From: Topomyia yanbarensis
Lineage: Eukaryota > Arthropoda > Insecta > Diptera > Culicidae
Direction of reading: 5' to 3'
Assembly (NCBI RefSeq): GCF_030247195.1
Contig: NC_080672.1
Coordinates: forward strand, 349,864,413 to 349,928,412
Length of the DNA stretch: 64,000 nt
In this document: piece by piece, positions 11,339-23,962 of the stretch
How the letters are laid out: every line of letters begins with the position of its first letter
Position numbering within the stretch: the first letter of the stretch is position 1
Translations under genes and position numbers: made by a program
The notes under the pieces: generated by a model
Database searches by the model: none
Told to the model about the DNA's origin: nothing
Seen by the model: the letters and a program-made list of their open reading frames with translations, nothing else

Positions 11339-11344
11339 TCATAT

Positions 11345-11700
11345 TGACGAAAAAGCTCCACTCTAACCAAACGCGGCGGTCATTGACTTAAAATTTTGTT
11401 CAATACGACCGAGTTTTTGTGAAGTAAGGTAAAAGTAAAAATGAAACTTAGGCTTACGGAAGTCTTGTACCTTCAGTACCATCATCTTCGCAATGCAGTG
11501 TTAATATCATTCAACACGTTAGCACCGACTAATAGGTCATGACACTCGAAAACAATACTTTGTCCACTTTAACGGTCATTCGAAATATATTTGTAGTTGG
11601 GGCTGTAGCCGACAAACATGCGAGGGATAGACCACTAGTGAAAAATTGTAATACTCTAGGAAACGAGTGCTTGTGGCCGTGTATAAAAGGTGGAGCTAGT
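11345..11700. repeat. dispersed family X, copy 1
   Basis: Shares a scattered but collinear word order with 31640-31900 and 36370-36800: AAGYTCCACT...CCAAACG, then GTGAAAATGAARCTTAYGGAAGTC-like words. The family is not recognised. The copies at 31 and 36 kb have weak open frames on the minus strand; this one does not. Confidence 0.45.
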
Positions 11701-12189
11701 GTCTGGGTAAATAAGCGGATAGTTATTTTTTACAGGAATTTCTTCGTAGTGTTATGTCTGTTAGTCTGTGACGTTAGCACAAGCAGAGCGTTTCGTTTTG
11801 CAGAACAATTTAAAACACGTGGGTGAAAGTTACAACGTTGGAATTAAGATCCCCGTTCATGTTGAAAATAATTGTAATGTAAGGCCATATGACCTATCAC
11901 CTTGTACCCCTCCTGAGCCAATTGCGAAATGCATGTCGAAATACGGAGAAGTAGAATTCGTTACAGAAACTTCTTTCCGTGTACTCCTAATGACAATGGA
12001 CAGTGAACAAAAACTGCGTTGAGCACCAAAAATGCTGTATAGAGCCACAAATCGTGTTCGTGATATAGTTCACAGAACAAGATACCGCGAATCAGTCACA
12101 CTTTTATATTCCTATTCGTATTGTCACGGTACTGCGAGTAAAAAATCCGATAAAACCAAAAAAAAATAGCAGGTCGCGATAAGGTGAAG

Positions 12190-12836
12190 ACAAATTACGT
12201 ATATCATAATAAACCTGTTGATGGCATGAACATGAGTCACATCACTCCGCGTGTCAAATTAGAAAGTAAACTCTAGAGTAAAATATCAAGATGACATGGA
12301 ACTAAATTACGAAAATCGTGACTAAGCTCCTAACATCATGAACATAAAGTGTGACGAGAATATCAAAAATCGTGACTAAGATCCTGAAATCATGAACATG
12401 AATCTCTCTACTCATGACTAAAATATCATGATAATGTGAACAGAAATTATGAAAATATCGACTAAGATCCAATTATTCATGAAAATAAAACACGCTACTC
12501 CGACAGAAAAATCCGAAAGTAAAGTCATGAATAAAATTTCATTTTAACGTGATGAGAAAACACAATAATCGCGAATAAGCTCCTGCAATCATGAACATCG
12601 TTTAACTGTCGGCTGCGTATACCAAAATTATGAACAAAAATTAAACATATCCAGGGAACAACCACAGTAACCCTACCAAACATTCGAATGTAACGTCATG
12701 TAACTAGTACACAGTTTCATGAATACAAGGGTTATTATTTATAATTTCAGAAACTTGGTCACGGTTTTCGTAAATCATGTAGTTCACGAAATTGTGATCT
12801 TTTTCATGAATTTATGAACGAATTTTTTTTCCGTGC
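12190..12836. repeat. ATCATGAACAT-rich repeat, first copy of a direct duplication
   Basis: Irregular tandem motifs (AAATCATGAACAT, ATGACTAAAATATCA) lead into a unique tail: TCGCGAATAAGCTCCTG, then ACTGTCGGCTGCGTAT, then TGGTCACGGTTTTCGTAAAT, ending TTTTTTCCGTG. The same order recurs at 13225-13795. Confidence 0.75.
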
Positions 12837-13224
12837 ACGGTTTTCTATTTAGGGTTATTCATGTGTCAGTTTTGGAAGTTCGTAAAAGGGATTGTCAGAA
12901 AAAAACTACAACAAATCTCTCCTCATTCAGGTGGGGTAGGTGGGGAGGGGGTTTAGAATGGTTTCAGCGAGGAAAAAACACATTTTTTGTAATATTTTTA
13001 GAACTTTGCGTTAATTGAATTGATCAAAGCTTTTATACATTATAGTGTATCATTTCAATAACATGCTGTAATTTTTCTATGCAAAAATATCGACAAACGA
13101 CTCGGTGACGAAGCTTTTTGTAGAACGTCTCTTGAAAAACATGATTTGCGGTGTTACCTGCCGTTCAAAAACCACTTAACCGATTTCTTTCAAACTTTGC
13201 ATACACATTCTATGTAAACAATAT

Positions 13225-13795
13225 CTAACCATATTACGATAACATGAACAGAAGTTACAAAAATCGCGACTAAGATCCTGAAATCATGAACACAAATCAC
13301 ACAACTAGTGACAAAAATATTAAAAATCGTAACAAAGATCCTGAAATCATTAACATGAATCACTCTACTCATGACTAAAATATCACGATAACCTGAATAT
13401 AAATTACGAACATCGCGGCTAAGTTCTTGAAATCATGAACATTAATCCCGCTAATGTCATGAGAATTCACAAGAATCGCGAATAAACTCTTGAAATCATG
13501 AACAACATTTGACTGTCGACTGTGTATTCCCAAATCATGAACAAGAACCACAGCAAAAACTAAACATGTTCAGGGAACAACAACAGTAACCTAGGCAAAC
13601 ATTCTAATGTAACGCCATGTATATATTCGGGGCGAACTGGGTTTTTGAAAATACAAATAGTTTCATGAATACGAGGTCTATTATTCATAATTAATTCATA
13701 ATAAACTTGGTCACGGTTTTCGTAAATCGTTCAGTTCACGAAATCGTGACCATTTGTTCATGAATTTATGAACGGATTTTTTCCGTGTACAAAAG
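13225..13795. repeat. ATCATGAACAT-rich repeat, second copy
   Basis: Collinear with 12190-12836: TCGCGAATAAACTCTTG, then ACTGTCGACTGTGTAT, then GGGAACAACAACAGTAACC, then TGGTCACGGTTTTCGTAAAT, ending GGATTTTTTCCGTGT. The copies have diverged moderately and are offset by about 0.9 kb. They look like two insertions of one non-coding family or an old tandem duplication. Confidence 0.75.
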
Positions 13796-14461
13796 TGAGC
13801 ATTGTCTAATCAAATCGATTCGCTAAATGTATTATGCTACTTTCCATCAATTTTTTAACGATGACTATATTTACTTTGTGTAACATAGGTATCACATGTT
13901 ACCCCGTAATCTATTTTCCACTTCAGTGCCATTGTTTGCTGACCAACTAGATGTATCAATATTGATATTTGCAAGCAAATGTGTTATGGACTCTGTCGTG
14001 TCAACAAACGGAATGCACATACGCATCGCATCTAGGTATTTGTTTCCATTCCTGAAATCTACACAGCAGATGTGCGCTTAAATTCAATTTGTTTGTTTGC
14101 GATTCCATCAACAGCGAATGGGAGTACCATTAATGATCGATCGGCTATTAATCGGTCTGCTCCGTGAATGTGTACACGATACCTGTTAATCAGTCTGTTT
14201 TATATTTACTTTGATGTCAGTTCGTTCACATTTACTCCTGTAACGAGTGCCGCGGCTAACGTTAGCCGTTTTTGCGACGGAGCATTTGTAGATTAGGATT
14301 TTCAAACAAGCGTTTAATTGAAACCCGATTATTTATAGTCCCAGTGCATGATTGGGCGATGGAAAATCTCATCTTTGGAGTCAGTGATTGTCACTCATTG
14401 CGGACTGAGACTAATGTGGAATAAACCATAGAATCTCACTGGGATTCACTCAAATCATTCG
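13796..14461. other. intergenic, no gene or repeat recognised
   Basis: Mixed AT content with no long open frame. A stretch near 14120-14260 is more balanced in composition, but I see no exon in it. Confidence 0.35.
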
Positions 14462-14801
14462 TACACGCAAACGAAAACTACCTAAAATTGAGTTCTTTTG
14501 ACTCAATCTCGAGGTATCGTGGAGGAAGGTGAAATTAGGTAAACCGTGTTGAAGGTAGTTTCCATTTAATTACGGCAAAAATTACAACTCATTGATAGGT
14601 TTTTATACTCAAAAATAAGTTGAATTTACCTAATTTTGAGTATACCCCAAACAACTCAAAAGTACCTTCCTCCACGGAAGACGTTGACTGAGTCGAATAT
14701 CTCGTTTTGTTTTTGACAACACTAATAAGTGCGAAAGCGACGCACAACTCAAAACTAAGTTAAAAGAACTTATTCTGGAGGTTGTTTTATTTTACCGTGT
14801 A
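14462..14801. mobile_element. 340-bp MITE with ~50-bp diverged terminal inverted repeats
   Basis: The left end (TACACGCAAACGAAAACTACC...GAGTTCTTTTGACTC) is inversely repeated at the right end (AGTTAAAAGAACTT...GGTTGTTTTATTTTACCGTGTA). The interior repeats CTTCCTCCACG and its complement. No coding capacity. Confidence 0.7.
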
Positions 14802-16157
14802 GAACAAAGGAGGCGCACAGTTTCTCTTGAGCTCTTCGCTTCGGTCTCCTAAGGCTATGGCCTGTCAACGACTAGTGGCTTCTCCGCAGTATTAAACAAT
14901 ATTTGTCTGTGATATGAATGGATAGTCGATAGTCACAAGAGTAGTTTGCTGGTTTTGAATACTATTATTACCTCATTTATGTGGCTTTATCTGGAGGCTA
15001 TTGAGGGCGTAATGTAAACAGTCTAGATGTTTTGAATAACCCTTGCAAGTCCAACCTTTTCAAAGAGTTCCAAATCTATTTTAATAAAAATGTGTACTTC
15101 TTCTGTAGATGCTCTTCAGTTTTCATCTCTGATTTTTTCCGGCGGAAATCAATGGCACTAAATACAATAACTCTAGTAATATGTGCAGATAGTAGCATTT
15201 AAAAGAAGGCAATAGTCCCAGTTTTTCGCTAAGTTTTGTTTTGCTAGAAAAAGATGCTTTAACCAGTAGTTATAGCTTTAGCGCTATTTACAAACAACCA
15301 CGTTTTTAAATGAACATGGTTATTTATAAACAACGTGGACATGTATTTGTTAAAGAGCTATACAGAATGCTTCAGCACTGACCCCACGCCCAAGCTGGTT
15401 TCATAACTCCAATCATTGTTTGGTTTGCGTAGTTCGCGAGGCGGTGTTATGTCTTTCATATTGCACCTGATGCTGCGTCAGTGGAGCATTCTGGTAGAGC
15501 CTTTATGATTTCGAGAAGTACGACCGGTCGAGTTCCAGGATGAGATACGAAATAATTTGTTTGCAAAGGCATGGTAGATGTATGCTTCACTTTATACCGA
15601 TTACAACTGGGTTAATCGAGATAATTTACCAGATGAAGATGCCAGTGAATGTATGTACAGCTAATTATGTGCATCCTTCAAGTTTCTCTGATGAAGTAGT
15701 AGTATACCATACTATTTAAAGCGAAGAAGAAATTATATACCGTATCACAGAGAAACATTTTCACGCAAATGGTATGATATCGAGAACACATCCGAGAACC
15801 TTGGTTTACATCCATCGACACCCGCTTCGATGTACCAAATCGTAACGCCGGTGGTGTCGTGAAAACTTGCAAATAGAAGCTGACAACAGTTTTAGGGGTA
15901 CTATACAAAGTGGATGCTCGAAAAATCGAAAAAAAATTGCATATTCTGAAAGTACATACTTTCAAAAATATCTGTGCGAAACTTCATCCAAACCGGAACA
16001 CTAGATTTCAAACTACAGCCGTTCGTAGCGCGCTGGTTCCATCCACGAATGAAGTTAACAAAAAACTTTGAATGCAATTATCTCAGAATGGAGTTTTTTG
16101 AAGTTAACGTGATATCTCAAAAACTACTCAACCAATTTTCAATGAAATTTGATTTTT
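14802..16157. other. no gene recognised
   Basis: The open frame at 15678-15965 (minus, 95 codons) has no recognisable motif. ATGAACATGG..ATAAACAACGTGGAC around 15310-15340 forms a weak local inverted repeat. Confidence 0.35.
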
Positions 16158-16159
16158 TT

Positions 16160-16320
16160 TTAATTTCTATTACAGAGGTTTTAACCTTAAGGACATTCGC
16201 CTCTTCGGGTTAGAAAAATCTCTTATTTAAAATTTCTATACCTATGTGCGGGGTCGGGACTCGAACCCAGGTGCGCTGTGTACAAGGCAATCGATTTACC
16301 AACTACGTTACGACCGCCCA
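16160..16320 (-). mobile_element. tRNA-derived SINE, copy 1 (near full length)
   Basis: On the minus strand the head has RNA polymerase III promoter boxes: an A box in GTAACGTAGTTGGTAAATCG and a B box GGTTCGAGTCC. The shared body follows (CCCGCACATAGG, then TCTAACCCGAAGAGGCGAAT, then GTTAAAACCTC). The tail is AT-rich at 16160. Related copies are at 35140-35302 and 46810-46931. It is not a tRNA gene, because the acceptor stem and body do not fold as one. Confidence 0.85.
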
Positions 16321-18507
16321 AAAAAAAAATGTTGATTTAATTTGTTCATATTTTACATTTTCGTTTACATGTGCGGTTAATTTTGCACCTTAAAATTTTC
16401 GACTTGTTGTAATGAATTTTTGTTTAAACACCTAAAACATTTTTTGTCACGACAGTTTTTTCTATCGAAAATTTTTTTTTAAGGAAGCCAAATCCGGGGG
16501 ACCATTTTCTTGACATTTTTTAATTCAACTTGTTTTTATTTTCTTATAGATAATAATACAAAAAAAATTGAGTTTCGCTTTTTCAAACAAAATTCGCATT
16601 AAAATTTAAAAAATACCACGAACTCAGCTCACCCTTCAACTTTGTATATAACCCTTTAAAACTCTAATAGCGGTAAGCTTGAACCTGGTTGGTACCGCCA
16701 CACGGTACTATCTTTGATTTTGGGCCTGAGTTTAGTCCGGCCTAAGACGTTAGTACCTGTCATTGCAGAAATGGCTGCATCCTGAAACCAAATGAAAACA
16801 GTGTAAAAGGCCGCCATGTTCCTCTTGCATGCATTTCAATAATTTGAATCAATTTTTCGAACTTTATGTGCAATATTATGGCTCATGATGCACACAAACC
16901 ATATGAGGACAAGTAAGCAAGTTTTATCCCGTACGATAAACAGGTGTAATAGAATTTTAAATGCATTTTTTTAAATATTCTTTATCGTCCTATATCTAGA
17001 AGGTGCTACACGCTCATTTCAAAACGCCACATCGAAGAGTTATATTGCAGGTTAGTAGAAGTCGAATCATATTGAAACAAACTGTCGAAGGAAATTTTAT
17101 AATTAGATTCAGAGATGAAAATTGTTTTCGTTCGTTAGTTTACCTATGGCTATCAAAATGAGTAAAGTTTAATTTGCTCACAATTTTTTAGTTATTTTTA
17201 CATGAGGAAAAGAATATATAATTACAATTTGTTCCCTTTTCTAGTTGTATCTTCTCACAAAGAACACCATAAGCGAGTGGAAGTTTATTTATATTATTAC
17301 TGCTTTTGAAAGAGTTCAAAACTAAGATTGAATAAAAAATTGTAAATGAAGCCATGTCATATAGCCTAAGTAACACTTTTAAATATGACGGAAAACAAAC
17401 TGTTACAAATATTCTCATTTTGATCGTTATTTAAATGTTATCGGAGCTTGCTTGTATTGTTTCGTAATTTATAATTTTCTAGCATATCTTGAACGATTTG
17501 CATTTCCGCTGTAGTACAAATTTTCGTTTAATTCTTTATGATAGAACAGATATGCACAGGGTATGAAAGAGCTGTGAAAGCTGAGACTTAAATCGCTTAA
17601 ATCGTGTCGGAACTTAAGGGGGGTTGTGTAAGGTATAATCGGCAAAAAATTGGATACTTTAATTTTTTTTCGATGCAAAGATTGTCTTTTCAGTCAGGCG
17701 CCACATCGAAAACTGTACACCATAACTCAAAATCTACTGGACCAAACGTTGAGACATTTGCACAGTTGTTTTTCACAGCATTTCACAAGTAGTTAAGGGA
17801 GCTTTTATTTTTTGGTCGATTTTCGATTTTTTCGTAGTACTTTGAAACCAAAGTCCGATTATTGCTAAAACAACGATTAACATGTTATTGTAAAGTAATA
17901 ATAGTGCAAAATTCAGAACGATTGGTCCAAGAAATTTTGTCTGCATCCAGTATCAGGTTCAATTTGTAAATTTATAATTATCAATTCATTATCAGACAGA
18001 TGGCAGACTATAGGAAGTAATTAATTATAATTTTTATTAATTAAAATTACTGGACTTTGGTATTTCAGGCATGATTGGATAATCGTGCTGATAATTTGAA
18101 TTACTTCATTTTCAGCAAAGTAGGTCTGCCAAATTCTATATGCATGGTTAGTAGACTAGTTGGGTAGGATGGTATAATAAGCCCCACCATGCTAAAATTT
18201 CAGATTTCCATTCCATGGATGACATAATTATCTGAAGCAAATAAATAATTTTTATGGCATTTTTCATCTGTTGCAGAACAGCAACTGATACAAACTTTTC
18301 AAAAGATGTAAGCTTCCACTCTTTTTCTATAAGCATTTGATTTAATTTGGAACAGTCAGATTTGGCTGAACTGACAAACTACTAAGTGTAATGTTAGAGA
18401 AGCTATTCAAGCCCTTGGAGTGGCTAGCGCCTAACAATACAACTCTATAACGTTCTCGATAGTATGCACGATTATTAGCAAAATAACGTTTTAGCCAATT
18501 ATGGATC
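16321..18507. other. intergenic; possible copy of dispersed family Y at 16660-17060
   Basis: The words GGCCTGAGTTTAGTCCGGCC, TGGCTGCATC and CTCTTGCATGCATTTC recur in related form at 19660-19880 and 22590-22740. No coding frame is recognised. Confidence 0.35.
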
Positions 18508-18511
18508 TTAA

Positions 18512-18639
18512 CCCTTAAAGGCGCAAAGCAATTTTTTTCAAATTTTCTGAAAATTGTCTCACAGCTTTAATTCGTTACTCTGATAATTTTAAGATGGTTT
18601 TCGCAATGTTGTTTTAAAACAACATTGCGCATTTAAGGG
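18512..18639. mobile_element. 128-bp piggyBac-like MITE
   Basis: TTAA at both edges (18508-18511 and 18640-18643), with terminal inverted repeats CCCTTAAAGGCGC / GCGCATTTAAGGG. An internal palindrome TGTTGTTTTAAAACAACA lies near the right end. TTAA duplication and a CCC start are the classic piggyBac signature. Confidence 0.85.
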
Positions 18640-19091
18640 TTAAATAATAAATTGTTTAAGCGGTTACTCCACTGTAGAATTTTAAAACAATCGATTTTCT
18701 ATTTATTAGTCTAAAATGTGCTTTAGGATGTAGAAAATGATATCCCAAAACATGGAGAACGAAAACAATTCAAAAATTTTATTTTCAATTTTGCCGCAAC
18801 GCATCTTATGTATAACCCATGTGTATTGCAAACTTTAACCGCGTTTTTCTCGAAACCACTAGCCGGAAATGTAACTCGAGCAAATGATTTTTGGTCGCTT
18901 TGAATTTTTCACAGTATATTCAAAATTGATTTTTCTAGTCACGTACGCAGGATTAAATTTTTTATTGCTTACCTTTTTATTAATTAACGATTTTGTGTTG
19001 ATTTTTATGACATTCTCTACGTATTTTCACTCAAAACAGCGCCATTTCGCTTAAAATCAAAATATCCAAAAAATCCTACGTACATCGCTAT

Positions 19092-19351
19092 CAGAGATGC
19101 CAGATTTGCAGACAAGTCTGCAAATTCGCAGACTTTTAATTTATGCTGCAGATTTTTTGGATAACGCAGATATTTGCAGATTTTCTAGTTTGGTTGCAGA
19201 TATTTGCAGATTTTTAAGTTTTGTTGCAGATATTTGCAGATTTTTGAATATAAAGTCTTTTGGTTACACTAGCTTTCCTGACATTTTTTGTTCTTCCCAG
19301 ACTTTTAAAATTATTATTGCAGACATTTGAAAAAAGTACCTGGCATCTCTG
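19092..19351. mobile_element. 260-bp hAT MITE with perfect 8-bp TSD (family CAGAGATGCCAG), copy 1
   Basis: The terminal inverted repeat is CAGAGATGCCAG / CTGGCATCTCTG. ATCGCTAT is duplicated exactly at 19084-19091 and 19352-19359. The interior holds about three copies of a ~30-bp subrepeat ending TTGCAGATATTTGCAGA. A second family copy, in the opposite orientation and interrupted, is at 59507-60262. Confidence 0.92.
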
Positions 19352-19639
19352 ATCGCTATTGACATAAGGAATCAGAAAAACTTTAGTTTTTGGCGCTAGG
19401 TCAAAAATCACGGCAGATAGATTTCCGACCGTGGACCCCTTCCAAAAAACGCGCATGAGGTGAAAATGCTGCAGAGCCGCCATCTTGTGATGAAATTGCT
19501 CGAAAAAATTATTTTATTTGATACAATACTTATGTTATAAATCCCATTCAACAAGATGTCGATTCACCATTTTATTGAGCAATAAAAAAATTCTCGAAAT
19601 AATCAGACTATTAAATGGCATAAACAGTGAATTTTAAAT

Positions 19640-19880
19640 TAACTTTATTGTACAGTTTTTTAACATAGCCGTGTATTACTGATCAGAACGCAGCAATGCA
19701 AATGGCAGCATCATGTTACCGGAAGAAGTCAAAAATATGCAAAAATTTGTCATGCTTCTCTTGCATACATTTCGTTATTTTCAATCCTCTCTTCGGCTTT
19801 CTTCTGGATAAATATGGCTCTCTTTGCTCGCAATAAAGATGGCAATAAATAAGCCAGTTTATCAGGTAAGAAAGACAAAC
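19640..19880. repeat. dispersed family Y copy
   Basis: GTTTTTTAACAT...GATCAGAACGCAGC...CAGCATC is shared with 22590-22670, and CTCTTGCATACATTTC with 16820-16850. No inverted termini were found, so its class is unknown. Confidence 0.45.
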
Positions 19881-19965
19881 ACTGTCGAACTACACTAATA
19901 AAATAAAATACCAATTAATGCGTAGAAAACTACGCATTTTCAATAAAAGTGGAATAACCCATTAA

Positions 19966-20499
19966 GGCTGTGAACCATTTGGTGAAATTTTTAACTTTTA
20001 GTTAAAATCTGATACTTCGAAAGTTATTTTCAAAATAACCCTACTCTGGAGCATGGTTAAAATTGACAGAGCGATAGTTAAATTTGACAGCTCGATGGTT
20101 AAAATTTTGCACATGATGCAGAATAAAAAGGTGGCAACATTTTCTGTACCTAATTAAGGTTGTCAACAATTTTTAATACAAAATTAAGGGATAAAGATGG
20201 AAACGATAACGTGTTGTGTTAAGATTTGTTTGGGTTATTTCATGATGTGGATGTTTACTTTTCGAGGGTATGACTGCCATACTTAATGTAATAAGAAAAA
20301 ACTAATTTTAAATATCGACAAATGTTCACACCTCTACCAACTTGTGCTAATCGCAGCTGTCAATTCTAAATAACTATCCTTATGCCAACTTTTGAAATAG
20401 TTCGCTCTCTCGGTTAAATTTTTCCATTCAAGAGAAATTAGCTTTCGAACCGTCAAATTTTAACTAAAGGTCAAAAAAATCGCCAAATGGTTCACAGCC
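19966..20499. mobile_element. 534-bp MITE with long terminal inverted repeats
   Basis: GGCTGTGAACCATTTGGTGA at the left is matched by the inverse of TCGCCAAATGGTTCACAGCC at the right. The similarity runs on through TTAGTTAAAAT. TTAA precedes the left end; a damaged TAAG follows the right end. The inner part repeats AATTGACAG..CGATGGTTAAA. No coding frame. Confidence 0.8.
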
Positions 20500-22067
20500 T
20501 AAGTGGGTAAAGAGTTCGTATCCATAAATGAATACAGCTCTTGTACGTCAACCTGGGTGTGTTTTACCCTTTATTTTTCGCAGAACTGTTACAACAAAAC
20601 TCGTGAAAAATATCCATTCATGAAAATCGCGCCAGAATGAAAAATACTGTCAATAGAATTATTTCTGAATTAAAAAAACATGAAATAATATTCATTTCAC
20701 ATTATTGTCTCCTTAACTACTTAACAAAATAAAACCGCCAACTGGATATATTTTTAATGGCTGGATCTTTTAGCTGCTCTAAAAATGCCAAACGCATATT
20801 TGCATCATCCTCAGTAGTTTAAACAGCCGTTTTTATGAGCATTGCCGAAATGTTCCGTTTCCGCCACGTACTCAGATGCAGGCCGGTAATTTACAGTTTC
20901 CGCTACGAATCTTAGTTTGCAGGTTAACTCGCTTAAAATAATTCTTAATGACTTTTCACTCATTATTAAGATCAGTATATCCATTGAAATTATCTCATCG
21001 AGTAGTTGTGAAATGGATAAAAAGCACCAATTGTTAGAAGCAATAAAATACCCATTTTTTGACAGCTCGAATAACTTCCGAAATGGGCAATTTGAATACA
21101 TAAAATGGGTAAAGATTTTTTACCGTGTTTATCTACCCGTATTTTTTATTTCCTCGTTCTTTCCTTCTCTCTACACGCTTGATTCAAATTACACATCAAA
21201 GGGTTACAATAGAGCACGTTTGGATAAATTGAGATCAATTCAAAGTTGTTTTTGTGAATTAGAAACAGAACTACAATAAAAATTGTTTTGATTCTTTTCT
21301 TTTTGCTTATAGCTTAGAGAATAAGCGGGACCATTTAATTCGTTAATATAAATCGATAACATATTTTCATGAATTATTGCCCATATATCTATTGTATCAC
21401 AGATCAAAGAAAGTAAATAACGGAAGAAAATTATTGTTTTTAGGCGATAGATCCAAACAAATGACAATTGGATATAGATCGTAAAATGCAATATTTTATG
21501 AATTTACTTACACTGGTCGTTGACATTGAATCAGAATGTTAACCGCTTAGAAACTAACTCCACAAATACCCTAAGCTAAGAGTAAATAATTGATTTTAAA
21601 TATGTGCAATGTTCCAATAAGAATAAAATCACATAAAACATCTGAATACAAAATGTTTTGAAATTTATTGTGAACACAACGGTGATCAATATATTTATTT
21701 CGATTTTTGGCATAAATCGTTCCAATTTGCATTGATGCATTATAGAAATATATCTATATTCTGTCTGCAACAGTGCAAAAAAATTAAATGTAACGCTCGT
21801 GAATATAAATGATCATTCTGTCAAAGTTTAATTTTCTATTTTCGCTGAAAAACGTGTATAATTTTAATTCGCAGACCTTCATTGATAATTGATCTTTATT
21901 CCAAACTTGTGAAAATTCACTTGAAACGAAAATAAATGTTCTCCCCACGTCGATAGGTATCATATTCAATTAGAATGACACTCACAGTTCATTTTAAATT
22001 CAAATTGAAATATTTTAACCAATTTTTTAATCAAAGTATGAAATCTCGACAAACATATAATTCCGGC
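20500..22067. other. no gene recognised
   Basis: The overlapping frames near 20811-21279 (96 and 120 codons on opposite strands) are low-complexity AT-rich translations without motifs. I treat them as chance frames. Confidence 0.35.
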
Positions 22068-22257
22068 TTAAAAGCCAACTGTCAAAATTCTCTTTGAAAG
22101 GGAATTCCGGACAAACCGTTACTCGCCAATCACAGATGTTGGCAGTAAACAAAAGAGAAAAAAATTCTCTTGTATTAACTGCTATGAACTGTGTTTATCC
22201 AGCGACGGTTTGTCCGGAATTTCCTTTCAAAGAAAATTTTGACAGTTGGGTTTTAAC
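22068..22257. mobile_element. 190-bp foldback, TTAA-flanked
   Basis: The arms of ~50 bp include AACTGTCAAAATTCTCTTTG and GGAATTCCGGACAAACCGTT on the left, with inverse matches on the right. TTAA stands at both outer edges, which suggests a piggyBac-type non-autonomous element. Confidence 0.85.
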
Positions 22258-23779
22258 CAGTAATCATATTTTTGTCGAGAAATAACTATTATGGCACCAG
22301 TTACAACCGATGGTTCAGCCACCTCTAACTCGACGAGCGCCTATTCAAACTAAAATAAAAACATGCATTTGTATATCAATTTATTTTCTTTTGTGCATAT
22401 TATGTCACTCAAAGTACTGTACATCATCGGCCAACTTTCAACTATCCAACACGTTAAAGTTCTATGTTCAGAAACATATCGGCAACAAGTTGACAAAATT
22501 GTTCTCAAACTCTATGGAACGAGATATTTGGCGAAGAAAAGCTATTTTACTGCAAGAAAATATCGGAATGAATTTACTCATTTTCTTTAACTTGAATTTG
22601 TTGTTTTTTAACATTGACGTGTAACGCAGATCAGAACGCAGCCATATAAATGACAGCATCGTTTGATTAAAGCTTACCAAATATTTTAGGCCGGTTTAAA
22701 AGTTAGTCCGGTTTAAAAAGAGTTAGTACGGCTTTGTGCTTATGGCTATAAATCTATTTGATATTTATTTTATAAGTTTAACACGCTTGCCGGCATTTTT
22801 TCCATAAAATCATATAAAATAATACAAATCTACTTTTGCAGGAATGGTTTCCGATAAAAAAAATAAAAAACTTTGACTATTATACGCTGGATAAGTTTTA
22901 TTAAAAATATTATCTCATCATTAAAAATCTTTGTTCCTCACGAGCAAGCAACCGATTTACCCACCTCTCCGCGTGTGAAGTAGACAGAATTTTACAAATT
23001 AGATGTATAAGAATGGTAAACATAGTCAGATATAAGTGGACGTGTAAGGTTTTACTTCAGGTTCAAGTGATTCTATAATTTTTATATGAGCTTAGCGTCG
23101 AGCTCTACTCTGCTTCAACATCGTTGAAAGTTTTGGTTGGTTCTCCATATTAAACATTTCTGGTTCGAGGTTTTCAAAGTTCATATTCTCGTGCTCAGGT
23201 TTTTCGATTTTAATAATTCAAATTGTCAGGGTCGAGTTCGACAAAAATGAAACCATACCATCTCTAGTGGACATTCGAACTAAGGTGAGCCGCGTACATA
23301 TGTAAGTACACCATCCACAAACGGTGTAATCTGACTTTCATAGCTGTAAGGCGTTGTTTGAGGATGAAGAGTACCCCGTCAAGATGGAGGAATGGTGGAG
23401 TAGAGCGGGTTAAACGTCCATTGTTTGAACTATGTCCAGAGTAGTAAAAATTTCTTGGTAAATACTCCATAATGTGTAACCTTCAATGAAGCGAATTATT
23501 GCTTCTAATTTCTGGAATATTTCATGTAGTTTTTAAACGTTAAATCTGAATTTCTTAACACTGAGGCTATTCTATGTCAGGCTATTAAACAGATGGGCAA
23601 ATATTGCTAATTTTGTAGACTATCATTAAAATATCACACTTTTCAATCAATATCTACCAAAATATGGCAACAATAATTTTGATCGTTTCTCATTTGTATT
23701 TTGGATATATTGCAAAAATGTTTTTTGGAATACTTAGCTCTAAAACTAATAAATCTGGAGCACTTTTTCAAACAGACAA
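22258..23779. other. no gene; family Y copy at about 22590-22740
   Basis: GATCAGAACGCAGCC and AGTCCGGTTTAAAA words link 22590-22740 to the 16.7-kb and 19.7-kb copies. The frames around 22310-22624 are AT-rich and unrecognised. Confidence 0.35.
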
Positions 23780-23962
23780 TGAGACACTCCCATTGTTTAC
23801 TTTCTCTTCTGTTAATAATTCAGCGCGTTTATATTTTGCCTAATATATCATTGCATAATATACTAGGCAAAATCGTCTTTCGATCTGTACTATAAAACAA
23901 ATGAAATTTTTTGTGTGAAGCTGTAATAATCGAAAGAGAAAGTAAACAATGAGAATCTCTCA
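23780..23962. mobile_element. 183-bp MITE
   Basis: The left end TGAGACACTCCCATTGTTTAC plus TTTCTCTTC is inversely repeated at the right (GAAAGAGAAAGTAAACAATGAGAATCTCTCA). The interior holds CCTAATATATCATTGCATAATATACTAGG, itself a palindrome. No coding capacity. Confidence 0.75.

Noticed and set aside
12190..13795. CRISPR-like array
   Set aside because: Motif spacing is irregular, units diverge, and the setting is a transposon-rich animal genome.
16240..16320. tRNA gene from A and B boxes
   Set aside because: The head continues into a shared SINE body found at two other sites, and the tRNA stems are not kept.
20811..21279. Facing 96- and 120-codon frames
   Set aside because: Low-complexity AT-rich translation with no motif; consistent with chance.
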